Shown here: positions 12,036 through 21,971 of the stretch, one piece after another | Layout: the number at the start of each line of letters is the position of its first letter | Position numbering within the stretch: the stretch's first letter is position 1 | Source: Salticus scenicus | Lineage: Eukaryota; Arthropoda; Arachnida; Araneae; Salticidae | DNA: 64,000 bases | Direction of reading: 5' to 3' | Assembly (NCBI GenBank): GCA_963930645.1 | Contig: OZ005656.1 | Coordinates: 191,904,979 to 191,968,978, forward strand | Notes under the pieces: model-generated | What the model saw: only the letters and a program-made list of their open reading frames with translations | Databases searched by the model: none | What the model was told of the DNA's origin: nothing | Position numbers and translations under genes: made by a program

Positions 12036-12379
12036 GGCTTAACCACAGCCTTCTTTACTAGATGCCTGCCGCGTTGCTCGTAAACTTGGCAACAGTTCAA
12101 GCGGTAGGCAGCGCTACCTGGTACAGATTGCGCGACATTTTTATTCAACAGACCCCAATAATTTTTAAAAGTGGGAGTTGAGATACATAAAAGGCGAATA
12201 GAATCGAAGAAACGCCGGTTATATATACCATATATCATATATCACTTCTTAAACGTGTTGGTGACAGTTGAATAAAAAAGTCGCGCAATCTGTACCAGTT
12301 GGCGCTGTCTACCGCTTGAACTGTTGCCAAGTTTACGAGCAATGCGACAAGCATCTAGTTTAGGAGGGTATGGCTTAGC
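12036..12379. mobile_element. Foldback MITE with ~115-bp inverted arms
   Basis: The left arm (CTTAACCACAGCCTTC... CTAGATGCCTGCCGCGTTGC ... GGTACAGATTGCGCGACATT) is repeated inverted in the right arm, 12265-12379. The loop is about 110 bp with 'gggagttgagatacataaaagg'. The two minus-strand ORFs of 78 and 89 codons run through opposite arms and are not independent genes. Confidence 0.75.
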
Positions 12380-12867
12380 GATGAAAAAAAATATTGAAGC
12401 AAATAAAAAAATTAGCAGATCCAAATTTTCCTCATAGATGTCGCCGAAAATTTTGAAATTCAATAGGTTTCTAAAACTATTATAAATAAGTTTCAAATTC
12501 ATTATGATCATTCATTGTTGAGATATTATCTACACAGTCTAACAAAGTCACTGACTAACAGTTGAAACATATTACTTAGCATACTGACTAATCTATTGCC
12601 TCACATCAATTTTGTGATTTTCAAACTTTCATACCTCAAAACGCGTAAAAATATGTCAAGAAACAAATGTTAAAATTTTGTACGAATATCAAGCTTTCTC
12701 ATTCTTACGATATGGCCTACCAGTAGAGGATATTTCCCTAGGTCTAAAGTCCTTATATAGCGAATCGGCCTTATATTTCACACAATATCGCATGTGTAGT
12801 ACGGTGGGGAACTAATGCAAGTTATGGCCTTTGAAATCAGTCTCTCTCTTTAATAGACCACTATATG

Positions 12868-13403
12868 CACTCTATAACAAAAAAAAAAAAAAAAAAAAAA
12901 ACGACGCACCAAGAAGAAGTGGGGACAAAAATTGGTAGATGTGATGTACATGTGGTGAAAAACAATTGATTACATTTTCAGAAAATTTTAATGATTTAAA
13001 CAAGAGAAAGGGCCTCACAAAGTAAACAAGTCAATAACGCATTGGTACACTTCTGGCCCTTATGTACGCAGTTATTCGGCGTGGTATTAATTGATAGAGT
13101 TGGCAGAAGTATCGTGCCAAATTCTGTCCAATTGGTGCGTTAGATTGGTAAAATCCCGAGCTGGTTGTAGAACCCTTTTTATGATGCTCCAAACGTCCTC
13201 AGTGGAGGAGAGATCCGGGGACTGAGCTCAACCGTACTAAGCCGCCTATTAAGGGTATTTGAAGTCACTAAAGTACCAGTTGCACGTAGGATCGACGATA
13301 ATGATGAATTGGTGTTTGATTCCATCAAAACCTGTATGTATGTCAATTTGTGTCCAGTTTGCATTACTCCTTCTTGATGCGTCACTTTTTTTTTGTTATA
13401 GAG
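12868..13403 (-). mobile_element. Non-autonomous Tc1-like element with transposase remnant
   Basis: The ends are CACTCTATAACAAAAAA and, inverted, ACTCTATAACAAAAAAAA. Each is followed by GACGCACCAAGAAG (GACGCATCAAGAAG on the right), and TA lies close to both sides. At 536 bp it is an internal-deletion derivative. It retains the end of a Tc1 transposase gene on the minus strand. Confidence 0.65.
12990..13235 (-). pseudogene. Tc1 transposase C-terminal fragment
   Basis: On the minus strand, broken frames read as the Tc1 C-terminus: a degraded Ser-Pro-Gly segment near 13220, then LIPRRITAYIRARSVPMRY near 13060-13115, matching the SMPRR...ARGG...Y tail of Tc1 transposases. At least one frameshift and a stop interrupt it. 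The N-terminal DNA-binding and first catalytic regions are deleted. Confidence 0.55.
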
Positions 13404-15107
13404 TATACTTTAACGTTAAACAATCGCTATTCGTGCATATAAGTTTTGAGTTTAATAAATTACCTAAATTGATTTTGACCAAAATGGAATTTTGATTATT
13501 TTATTATATGTTTATTTTTAAGAATATTTATGATAAATGCCTGAAAAGTTAGGTTACTCGCCAAATGCAGACAACTATAAACCAGTGTATTTTTTTAATT
13601 TATTATTTAAACTTAAGGAATAGAAAAATGTATGCGATCACTTGTATTAAAATCAATATGCATTTTTATTGTAAGGAAAATTTTTTTCCAAAATTTTTTT
13701 TAACAAACGCTAGAACTGTTTTAATTATAAATATTTAAAGTATGTAAACAAATTTCCATATTTCAGCTCTTTGAGAAACAATGATTTCTCTCAGTCAGAA
13801 ATCGGTGTTACCGTAGGATACGTTAACAATTGATAACAGAGGGCTGTGAAATCGCACTTTTCTCTTCTTTCTTTCTTTTTTTTAGGATTGAGGGCCTATT
13901 AGTCTCAATCTGGGATTTTTGCGTTGTCGTTTTCGATAGTTGGACATTTGTCGAAATCATTTTTCGATTTATCGAAATATAAAATTTATCGAAAATATAA
14001 TTGAATAATTTGAAAGCGATGTTATAATTGGAAAAAAAAAAAAAAAAAAAAAACTAACAGTCCTCCGTCCTAAACTAAATTCTGTTTTTGCCAGAATTTC
14101 ATCAAAATCTTTTTATTATTATTATTATTATTGAAAAAAAAAAAAAGAAAAGAAAATTAATAATAATCAGTATCGTTACAAGCGACAGCGAAAAAGTTTT
14201 TTTTTAATAATTTTGAATTAGGAAATAAAAAGTGCGCGTGAAATAATATGAAATAAAAATAAGTAAAAAAATGAATTTAATGATTTAATGTTTTTTTTTT
14301 CTTCTCTATGTTGCATGCAGGCAAAGAGAAAGATAACTACTCTCTTCTATTAGTACAGAAGCAGGTTTTTGCTTGCCTCCCCCCCCCCCTCCCCCCAGAA
14401 AAAGCCTATACGATTAATTTCAATTCATACTTTAAAAATAAATAAATGAAAAATGAGGCTATTATGACAATTATGAGGCTATTATTATAATTGAAACGTT
14501 TAAATAAATATATTTCTATTAGCGACTATTTTTGGTACAACTTTAATATAAAATTACCTTAGTGATTTTTTCTTTCTTAATTAGAACGCTAATTTAAATG
14601 AGATAACTCATAGGTGTATTTGAAAATCTGGTAGTTTTTTTTTTTTTTTTTACTGCTTTGGGTGCCTCTATAATGCGCTGAAGTAAAAATTACTTGTCGA
14701 TTCTTCATATCACGTAAGGGTTTTCCCCAAAATATGGATGAAGATCGAAAGAATTCACACAGAGCCTATAAAAAATTCGAAACTCTTTACGTGTAAAACG
14801 CATTAACATAGGTTATTATTATCTGTTAAATGTGTTACTTTACATCAAAGCTCTGTTTAGAGCTTTCTCTCTTGTGCCCTGCTTTAGAGCCTTGAGGGGG
14901 GGGGGGGTTCTCTATGCAGCATCCAGCAGTGATCTACTAAACATGTTATCATTCCATCGTCCCTCGTTCCTCATATCTCCTCTACATTTCTTTGATGTCT
15001 TTATGAAACAGATCTTGTTTTTCACTCACATCATCTAAATTTTCCGGGAAAGACGGCAGTTCAAAAAGGGAGCTTTAAGCTAAAAAAAAACCTTTTTCTT
15101 CCTTTCT

Positions 15108-15109
<2 letters not shown>
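13404..15109. other. AT-rich spacer, no gene seen
   Basis: It holds homopolymers (A at 14033-14052, T at 14636-14651, C at 14382-14391, G at 14897-14906) and an (ATT)n tract at 14114-14133. No ORF beyond 70 codons has family resemblance. The region may be host intergenic or intronic DNA. Confidence 0.6.
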
Positions 15110-15139
<30 letters not shown>

Positions 15140-15156
15140 TAAAAAAAAAAAAAAAA

Positions 15157-15184
<28 letters not shown>
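15110..15184. repeat. (TC)n, poly-A and (TA)n tract; insertion site of the LTR element
   Basis: A TC repeat, then A15 and a TA tract that continues on the far side of the LTR element at 21521-21532. The retrotransposon therefore inserted within a TA microsatellite, and its target duplication cannot be delimited. Confidence 0.85.
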
Positions 15185-15192
<8 letters not shown>

Positions 15193-15480
15193 AAACGGCT
15201 ACAGACCATCGTAACATAACAACATTTATTTAAAACAAAAAGGGGACATTACATAAACACTTAAATTGATGCATTTTACGAGCGGCAAACACCGTCTGTG
15301 TTTTACAGAACCGCTCCACGTCAACTCAATAATTATACTGAACTGGCGCGCGTAAGGTGCGTGCGCATACAATGAAAGGATGATACAAAACAGCGACGTA
15401 GTAATATCGTCATAACTACATAGCAGTGACGTCACACAATGGAAGTAATGGTAATAACTGAGAAATATAACCTCCCATAT
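15185..15480 (-). repeat. 3' LTR
   Basis: Identical to the 5' LTR except for one missing A near 15332. On the coding strand it holds AATAAA about 50 bp from its end (plus-strand 'tttattt' at 15226-15232), a plausible polyadenylation signal. Confidence 0.93.
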
Positions 15481-16001
15481 CGGCCATCATGACCAAGCAG
15501 GCGGCCTCGCCTGAAGGTTATTAAACAACAAGAAAAAAAAAATTAAATTATACAAAAACAAAAGAAATAAAAAAAAAATAAACAATATACAATACTACAT
15601 AATAGAGTTATAAATACAGTAATAATATAGCTGCATTAACTAAATAAAAAAAAAAATTGTATACATTACCAAATGGAAAATTGTCAATTAATACAGGTAA
15701 AATCTGAATCATCAAAATACTAAAATAAAATAAGATAAGATGTTAATAACATATAAGTAGAAAAAAAAAAAAATAGGTAGATAATTTTCATCAAAAGAGA
15801 AAAAAAAAAAATATATGGCAGGTATTTTTCATGGCTGGACTGTTCATGAAAAAATAAATAGTTCATAAAAATGACAGCAGTTCTTATTTTAGCAAGTTCA
15901 AGATCAACGTGTGATGTTTAAAAAAAAAGTAATTTTGCACAAAAAATGTCCAAGTAAGAGTTCTTAAAAAAATAATAAAAAGAAAGTTTTGGAGAAATAC
16001 T
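15481..16001 (-). other. 3' untranslated part of the LTR element
   Basis: A-rich on the plus strand. I found no convincing polypurine tract next to the LTR; the coding-strand sequence there is GGCCGATATGGGAGG. The reverse primer may lie within the GATATGGGAGG stretch. No extra ORF. Confidence 0.6.
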
Positions 16002-16781
16002 CTAAGTAAGCGTCTTAAACGTGTCGGTCCAAGGTTTCAGGAATTCAGCGCAGGTGCTGGTCTTGAATGGGCCTTCCACGAAGTCACACTTGACGACGTC
16101 ATATGTGTCGTTTGGTTTCAGTTTTGTTATCTTGTATGGGCCTAAAAATTTCTGTTTCAGTTTTAGGCCTGGCCCGAACTGGGTGCGTTTAACTGCGACT
16201 AAATCGTCGAGTTGGAATTTAGCAGCTGGTCGTCTTCGAAGGTTATACTGCTTGCGATTTTCTTCTTGCACCATTCGAATCTGTGTTTTGGCGTCGATAC
16301 GTCTCTCTTCACGTTGCCTCTGGGATGTGTTTGTAGATTCGGCGTTGAGAAGCTCCAGGATCTTGATATCATCTTTATTTTTCATCTTGGTACCAAAAAG
16401 CAGTTCAAAGGGTGTCGTCTTTATACTTCTGTGAAATGTCGAGTTGAGGATTTGTTGGAGAGCAGGCACATGGGAAAACCACTTTTCGGGGTTGTCGGAT
16501 GAAAGTTTAGATAGTACAGCGATGATAGTAGAATTTTTATTTTCAACTTGACCATTCGATCTTGGTAAACCTGCGGTAATTGGTATGTGGGTTATATTTT
16601 GGTCGTGGCAATAGTCTTTAAATGCAGTGGAAGTGAATGCTGGACCTCGATCAGTTATGATTCTGGCGGGGTTACCGAAGATGGATCGTTGGCTTTCTAG
16701 TCTGCTAATAACTTCTGCGGCGTCTGTAGATTTTGTAGGGTACAGCCAGGTAAACTTGGAGCACGCATCAACAACGACCAA
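16002..16781 (-). CDS. Integrase C-terminal two thirds (frameshifted from gag-pol)
   Basis: Joins retrotransposon cDNA to host DNA. The 259-codon frame carries the second and third catalytic residues: ITDRGPAF near residue 43 and NGQVENKN near residue 80, with exactly 35 residues between Asp and Glu, the D35E spacing of retroviral-type integrases. A GPY/F-type module (KFLGPYKITKL) lies near residue 220. No chromodomain follows; the protein ends with FLKPWTDTFKTLT. The first catalytic Asp (YHVDQLGP) is in the other frame, upstream, so this is the same gene as 16697-20359 broken by one indel at about 16785-16800. The ATG at 16781 is incidental. Confidence 0.9.
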   Translation of the reverse strand: MVVVDACSKFTWLYPTKSTDAAEVISRLESQRSIFGNPARIITDRGPAFTSTAFKDYCHDQNITHIPITAGLPRSNGQVENKNSTIIAVLSKLSSDNPEKWFSHVPALQQILNSTFHRSIKTTPFELLFGTKMKNKDDIKILELLNAESTNTSQRQREERRIDAKTQIRMVQEENRKQYNLRRRPAAKFQLDDLVAVKRTQFGPGLKLKQKFLGPYKITKLKPNDTYDVVKCDFVEGPFKTSTCAEFLKPWTDTFKTLT

Positions 16782-19700
16782 TATATGCTTGTATATTTTG
16801 ATGTAGTAGCCAGGGGACCAAGTTGATCAACATGGTATGTGTGCAGGGGTGCATCGTCTTTATCAATTGGGTGGAGGAAACCATCTTGTTTACCTCGTTT
16901 TCTATTATAGAGTATGCACTTTATACAGTTTTTGATGCAGCTTTCGATTTTGTCTTTGAGGTGAGGAATATAAAAATCTTTGTTTATTAGCTCTTGGGTA
17001 CGGAGTGCTGCAAAATGTCCACGCTCGTGCGCTTCTTTAATTATGCTATTCTGCAAGTCGTTAGGGACGACGAGTAAATCAACACCGTTCACTGTTTTAT
17101 ATAGAAGATTATTTTTTATAGTGTAATTATCATGAGGTGTGGACTGCAGGAGCATTTTTAATGCTTGAACTTCTTCATCAGATTGCTGAGCTTTCAAAAG
17201 CTTTATATGAAGGCTATCTTGGATGATGAAACATTGTGGAGCTCGACTTAGAGCGTCCACATGCGCCATGCGGGAACCTGTTCGATGCTCAATGTTGTAA
17301 TGAAATTCTTGAAGGTACAGAGCCCATCGTGCAATGCGGGAATTTATTTCTTTTTTATTAAGTGCCTTGACGAACGCATCACAGTCTGTGATAATTTTGA
17401 AATTTGTTCCGAGGAGGTAGATTCTAAACTTTTTGAGGGCTTCTACCACAGCCAGAACTTCGAGTTCAAAGCTAGTGTATTTTCTTTCGTTATCAGATGT
17501 TTTCTTCGAAAAATGAAAGACTGGATGGAATTGATTATCATGCATGTTTTTCTGCAACAGGACTGCCCCCAAGCCATCTATAGACGCGTCTGTATGTACC
17601 TCAATAGGGGAATTTTGATTAAAAATATTGAGAACTGGTTCTTGGGAAAGTAAATATTTTAATTTTTGAAATGCGGCTCTTTGTTCATTTTGAAATTGAA
17701 AAGGGGTGTCCTTACGCAGAAGATCACTTAAGGGTTTTGCAATGGTAGAAAAATGAGGGATAAATTTCCTAAAATATCCTGTAAGGCCAAGGAATCTACG
17801 TACGTCTTTAACATTTTTCAGATCTGGGTAATTTAAAACAGCTTTAGTTTTGGAAGGGGATGGCAAAAGTTTACCATTTTCTATTATGTGACCGAGGAAA
17901 TCTATTTTGGTATGTAAAAATTGACATTTGTTAAAATTTATGTCGAGTCCGTACTCGCTTGCTGTTTGAAGAACAGTTTTTAGACGTTCTACGGCCTCAT
18001 GTTCGTTACTCGCGGGAATTACAAGATCATCCATATAAGGGAGTACTATGCCGGCAGCAATAAGGTCTCTAAAAACGGCATTTATATATCTCATGAACAC
18101 TGAAGGGCAGGAACTAAGTCCGAAAGGCATGTAGCGAAATTGAAATTGACCGTTATGGGTTACAAAACTAGTGAAAGGGCGGCTCTGTTTGTTTACGGGT
18201 ACATGAAAAAATCCATTACGTAGGTCTATCGTACTAAAAATTTTTGCATGTTGAAGTCGATCTAAAATATCATCAATTAGGGGGAGGGGGTAGTGATCTT
18301 TAACTAACTTACGATTGAGCTTCCTGTAATCGATGCAAACTCTGTGTTTACCATCTTTTTTTCGAACAACTACAACTTGGCTGGCATATGGGGAGGACAC
18401 TGGTTCGATAATACCATCTTTAAGCCATTCAGAGACTTGTGCGTCTACAATGTCTCGTTCGGTAAAGGGTAGACGTCGGGGTGAGTGAAAAATAGGTGTA
18501 TCGTCAGTTAAAGTGATGTTAAGCTCAATGTTCGCAGTTTTGATTTTATTAGGTTTATATGTCGACAACAGTTTGTTAATGTCGTTACGAATATGTCGTG
18601 AAACATTAGGACCAATATCAAATTTGGGATTATCGTCAGTGATCGTCATGATAAAATTTGGATCTGCGGTACACTCATTTTGTTGTGAAAAACTAGAAAA
18701 AGTAACACCGGTGGGTGAAATGCTAATGTTCGCTTGTTGGATGACGTCACATCCAATTATAAGATCATAAAATGTGGACACGTCGGGTACCACTGAAATA
18801 GTTGCTGAAAACTCTTGATCGTCTATAGTAATAAAAGAATTAAAAGTACCGATATCATGTATACGCGCAAAGCCAAAACCAGTTAAGGATTTATTAATTT
18901 TTGACAAAGGTGGGGAACCTATTTTTAACCATGCAGAATGTTTCAAAAGGGTTAACTGACTACCAGTATCAACCAAACCAGTTAATTCATTACCACTAAT
19001 TTTAACTTGTTTACACATATGAGAAGCATGCGATTCATGTACAGTGTTAACTCTATCTCTGGAAGGAGATCCTTCATTTGCAGCGGCTCGGCGGCAATCG
19101 GTAGACTTGTGTCCAAAAAGACCACATGCAAGGCACCTAGGGCCACGAGAACGGTTAGGACAAAATTTAGATAAGTGACCGATATCGTTACAATTGAAAC
19201 AACGTAATTTATTTTGAGATGCCGGACCAGTATTAAATTTGTATTCGCGAGTGAAAGCTGATTGTGTGTGACCAGTACTGCGTTTTCGACTGTCATATGT
19301 TTGTTTATAATTAACTGAATTTCGTTGATTTAAGTTTATTGTATTAAGAGCAGTTTCATAAATACGCAATTTTTCTTTAAATTCTGAAAAAGATTTTGCT
19401 CCACAGAGAAGAATTTTCTCAGAGGGGTTACCCTGTATACCTTGAATGGTGTATTGAATTACCGAAGAATCGTCAATAATAGCATTACCGCGGTTAGCAA
19501 TTTCGCGCATCGCTAAAAAATATTGCGTAGCAGTTTCATTAGGACGCATTTTTCTGTTTTCTAACTGTTTATGTATTTCGATGGATGGTATGGTATCCAA
19601 AAATTCAGAAATTAACGCGGCTTTAAATGACTCGTAAGTATTAAGATTTCGTTGCGAAAATAAAAATGTTTTAGCAGAACCATTAATTAAACGTTTAGCA

Positions 19701-20359
19701 AAGATAAGTTTTTGTTGATCGGTAAGACTAGGAAATAAACAGAATTGTTCCTCAATGTCATTAAAGAAATTACGAATAGAATATGAATCATTTCCAGAAA
19801 AAGTTCTACATGTACTAGCTAAATCTCGAAGGAGGAACCAGAAATGATTACTCAAATCAGACATTGTGTCTGCAGCGTCATTCGGAGAAATATTTTGAAC
19901 ACTCGAAGGGAAAGTTTCGGTTTCTGTTTGGGTTTGAGATTCAAAAACAGAAGTAATAGTGGGAACATTCGAAGAGGGGGTTTGAACAGAATGATTATTT
20001 ACACTCAGATCGTCTTCGTCTGACAAAAAACTAGTATCTAATGTTTTCTGAAACTCAGATAAATTAGTAAGTGCTTTAAAAATTTCTTTGCATAAATTTT
20101 CCTTACTACCGACTGGTTCTAAATGTAGCGAATTAGCGATTGATATAAAATCAGACAAAGAAAATGATTTTAAAATTTGTTCTTGATGTTTATTAATGTC
20201 GAAATCGGCAGTAAAACCGCTAAAATTTCGCATACGTTTACGCGATTGATGATCAAATGTTGGGTATCCTAATAGCGTGTTTAGCAATTTTATGGTATTT
20301 GTTTTAGAATATTTCAAAGAATTTGCAACTAGCGGAAGGTCGCCTAATTTAAGGGCCAT
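16697..20359 (-). CDS. Gag-pol polyprotein (capsid, protease, RT, RNase H, integrase N-part)
   Basis: A single 1,220-codon gag-pol frame. Landmarks by approximate residue: a SAP-like helical stretch 68-98 (LSDFISIANSLHLEP), capsid region 170-360, two CCHC knuckles near 385 (CFNCNDIGHLSKFC) and 408 (CLACGLFGHKSTDC), aspartic protease near 462 (LVDTGSQLTLLK), reverse transcriptase with YMDDLVIPA near 775 and FLGLTGYFRKF near 855, RNase H with HTDAS near 923, and the integrase HHCC zinc domain near 1115-1150 followed by the first catalytic Asp (HVDQLGP) near 1175. The last 20 or so codons are out of frame because of an indel. Gag and pol share one frame, so no programmed shift is needed between them. 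The ATG at 20359 lies after an 869-bp leader. Confidence 0.95.
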   Translation of the reverse strand: MALKLGDLPLVANSLKYSKTNTIKLLNTLLGYPTFDHQSRKRMRNFSGFTADFDINKHQEQILKSFSLSDFISIANSLHLEPVGSKENLCKEIFKALTNLSEFQKTLDTSFLSDEDDLSVNNHSVQTPSSNVPTITSVFESQTQTETETFPSSVQNISPNDAADTMSDLSNHFWFLLRDLASTCRTFSGNDSYSIRNFFNDIEEQFCLFPSLTDQQKLIFAKRLINGSAKTFLFSQRNLNTYESFKAALISEFLDTIPSIEIHKQLENRKMRPNETATQYFLAMREIANRGNAIIDDSSVIQYTIQGIQGNPSEKILLCGAKSFSEFKEKLRIYETALNTINLNQRNSVNYKQTYDSRKRSTGHTQSAFTREYKFNTGPASQNKLRCFNCNDIGHLSKFCPNRSRGPRCLACGLFGHKSTDCRRAAANEGSPSRDRVNTVHESHASHMCKQVKISGNELTGLVDTGSQLTLLKHSAWLKIGSPPLSKINKSLTGFGFARIHDIGTFNSFITIDDQEFSATISVVPDVSTFYDLIIGCDVIQQANISISPTGVTFSSFSQQNECTADPNFIMTITDDNPKFDIGPNVSRHIRNDINKLLSTYKPNKIKTANIELNITLTDDTPIFHSPRRLPFTERDIVDAQVSEWLKDGIIEPVSSPYASQVVVVRKKDGKHRVCIDYRKLNRKLVKDHYPLPLIDDILDRLQHAKIFSTIDLRNGFFHVPVNKQSRPFTSFVTHNGQFQFRYMPFGLSSCPSVFMRYINAVFRDLIAAGIVLPYMDDLVIPASNEHEAVERLKTVLQTASEYGLDINFNKCQFLHTKIDFLGHIIENGKLLPSPSKTKAVLNYPDLKNVKDVRRFLGLTGYFRKFIPHFSTIAKPLSDLLRKDTPFQFQNEQRAAFQKLKYLLSQEPVLNIFNQNSPIEVHTDASIDGLGAVLLQKNMHDNQFHPVFHFSKKTSDNERKYTSFELEVLAVVEALKKFRIYLLGTNFKIITDCDAFVKALNKKEINSRIARWALYLQEFHYNIEHRTGSRMAHVDALSRAPQCFIIQDSLHIKLLKAQQSDEEVQALKMLLQSTPHDNYTIKNNLLYKTVNGVDLLVVPNDLQNSIIKEAHERGHFAALRTQELINKDFYIPHLKDKIESCIKNCIKCILYNRKRGKQDGFLHPIDKDDAPLHTYHVDQLGPLATTSKYTSIYWSLLMRAPSLPGCTLQNLQTPQKLLAD

Positions 20360-20430
20360 TTTTAGGATGCAAGAAACATAAAATAAGAAAACCGAAGTAA
20401 ATAAAAAAAATTGTTCTTTTTTTCTTTCTT

Positions 20431-20465
<35 letters not shown>

Positions 20466-21228
20466 TAAATATTGGGGGAAAAAATGGATTAAAACCAGAA
20501 CATATATATTTTTAGGAATAATAAATAAATATTGGGGAACAGAATATTTCTTTATTCATGGAAAGTAATTGAATATGGGGGAAAAATTCGTTATTTATAT
20601 AAAAATGAACAAACAAATAATTTTAAAGGGCGTAAAACGGCAATGAATGAATTTCAAATTTTAATTACAAATGAAAAAAAAAAATTTTCTTTATATACTA
20701 TCATACAAAGAGGAGAAAAAAAAATGCATGCTCCTACCTGACATTAAGGACAGTCCCATGCAGATGCAGCGATGGTTATTGCAGTTAACGAAGGTAGAAA
20801 AAAAACATCAGGAACAAAACTTGAAATAGAATCACTTCGGAAATGAAGCACTTTAAGAACAAGAATACGTCGATCATGAAGAAGGGAGCGCTAATACTGA
20901 AAAACTCCAAGTCATCGGCATGATGTTGGCATATAAAATAATATTACTTGCAACTCTGGTATTTCATTAAAAAAAAACGGACAATGTCGTCCGTTATGGA
21001 ATAACGTCCATTAGATGAAACGAAGAACATTTCAAGATAAAATGAAGAACACTTGAGAACGTCTATGAAATATTATTCAAACGTCTTATCAACTATAGGA
21101 TACTTCGTCAGTCATTTTATTAAGAAAAAATAAACGAAACATTCGTCTTCACGCTACTGTTTTTTGAAAACCAAAGTAGCGACTTTTCGTGATGCTAGGG
21201 GTATTTCCGGATAGGTCGAGCCCCCAAA
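20360..21228 (-). other. 5' leader of the LTR element
   Basis: Untranslated region between the primer-binding site and the gag ATG. It holds a 33-nt T run on the plus strand (20430-20462) that would be poly-A in the transcript. No upstream ORF of note. Confidence 0.7.
21209..21226 (-). promoter_or_regulatory. Primer-binding site, tRNA-Pro-like
   Basis: Two bases inside the 5' LTR the coding strand reads TGGGGGCTCGACC. TGGGGGCTCG matches the 3' end complement of tRNA-Pro used as primer by several retroelements. Beyond ten bases the match weakens (ACC TAT), so the tRNA identity is probable, not certain. Confidence 0.6.
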
Positions 21229-21525
21229 ATATAGGGAAACGGCTACAGACCATCGTAACATAACAACATTTATTTAAAACAAAAAGGGGACATTACATAA
21301 ACACTTAAATTGATGCATTTTACGAGCGGCAAACACCGTCTGTGTTTTACAGAACCGCTCCACGTCAACTCAATAATTATAACTGAACTGGCGCGCGTAA
21401 GGTGCGTGCGCATACAATGAAAGGATGATACAAAACAGCGACGTAGTAATATCGTCATAACTACATAGCAGTGACGTCACACAATGGAAGTAATGGTAAT
21501 AACTGAGAAATATAACCTCCCATAT
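21229..21525 (-). repeat. 5' LTR
   Basis: 297 bp; contains the promoter and transcript start in such elements. It matches the 3' LTR except for one indel, implying recent insertion relative to the surrounding decayed elements. Confidence 0.93.
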
Positions 21526-21532
21526 ATATATA

Positions 21533-21969
21533 GGGTAAGTGCACCATTGATTAACACTTTTAGAGCAATCTCTGATGTTTTTAATGTTCTAATCATCAGA
21601 AAATAATTTTAGAAATCTTAAGTTAGTACATATGGTACGATAAACATTCAGAACCACATATATGTTAAAATATATACATTTGATAACAATTATTTTTTTT
21701 ATGAATTTTTATTTGACACCCACTCAATGTTCCAGTAATTGACACTGCCAGTTTTTCATTTTATCAGAAATTGGCCACCTATGTTCCAGTGTTTGACACT
21801 GTTAGTTATTCATTTTAGTGGCTATTAGCACCCTATGCTCCAGCGTTTGACATAAAATGTTAAAATCCTTATATGTAAAATATATGATTTTTATTATTTT
21901 TCTTATTTATTAATTATTTCGGGATAGATGTCAATTACTGGAGCATGCCAATCACTGGAGCACTTGCCC
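21533..21969. mobile_element. Short TIR element with iterated subterminal motifs
   Basis: The ends are GGGTAAGTGCACC and, inverted, GGGCAAGTGCTCC, with TA at both sides (target TA likely). An 18-bp motif close to TGCTCCAGTGATTGACAC recurs in forward order near 21730, 21782 and 21837 and inverted near 21930 and 21950. The 5' TIR (GTGCACCATTGATTAACAC) is itself a variant. Such arrays often bind a transposase. No ORF; 437 bp. Confidence 0.7.
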
Positions 21970-21971
21970 TA

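Larger units (their letters stand above)
15185..21525 (-). mobile_element. Ty3/gypsy LTR retrotransposon, nearly intact, young
   Basis: A 6.34-kb element on the minus strand bounded by 296/297-bp direct LTRs (15185-15480 and 21229-21525). By eye the LTRs differ by one indel (ATTATACTG versus ATTATAACTG). The order is 5' LTR, primer-binding site, leader, a gag-pol ORF, an integrase ORF offset by one frameshift, 3' UTR and 3' LTR. The enzyme order protease-RT-RNase H-integrase is that of Ty3/gypsy. No envelope ORF exists. The LTR ends are TGGGAGG...TTTCCCTA on the coding strand. Confidence 0.95.

Noticed and set aside
16021..16502. Plus-strand ORFs of 137 and 96 codons
   Set aside because: They lie antisense to the integrase frame and have no family resemblance; shadows of a real coding region.
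16785..16800. Programmed frameshift between pol and integrase
   Set aside because: The shift falls inside the integrase catalytic core, between the first and second Asp, with no clear slippery site; a mutation or sequencing error is likelier.
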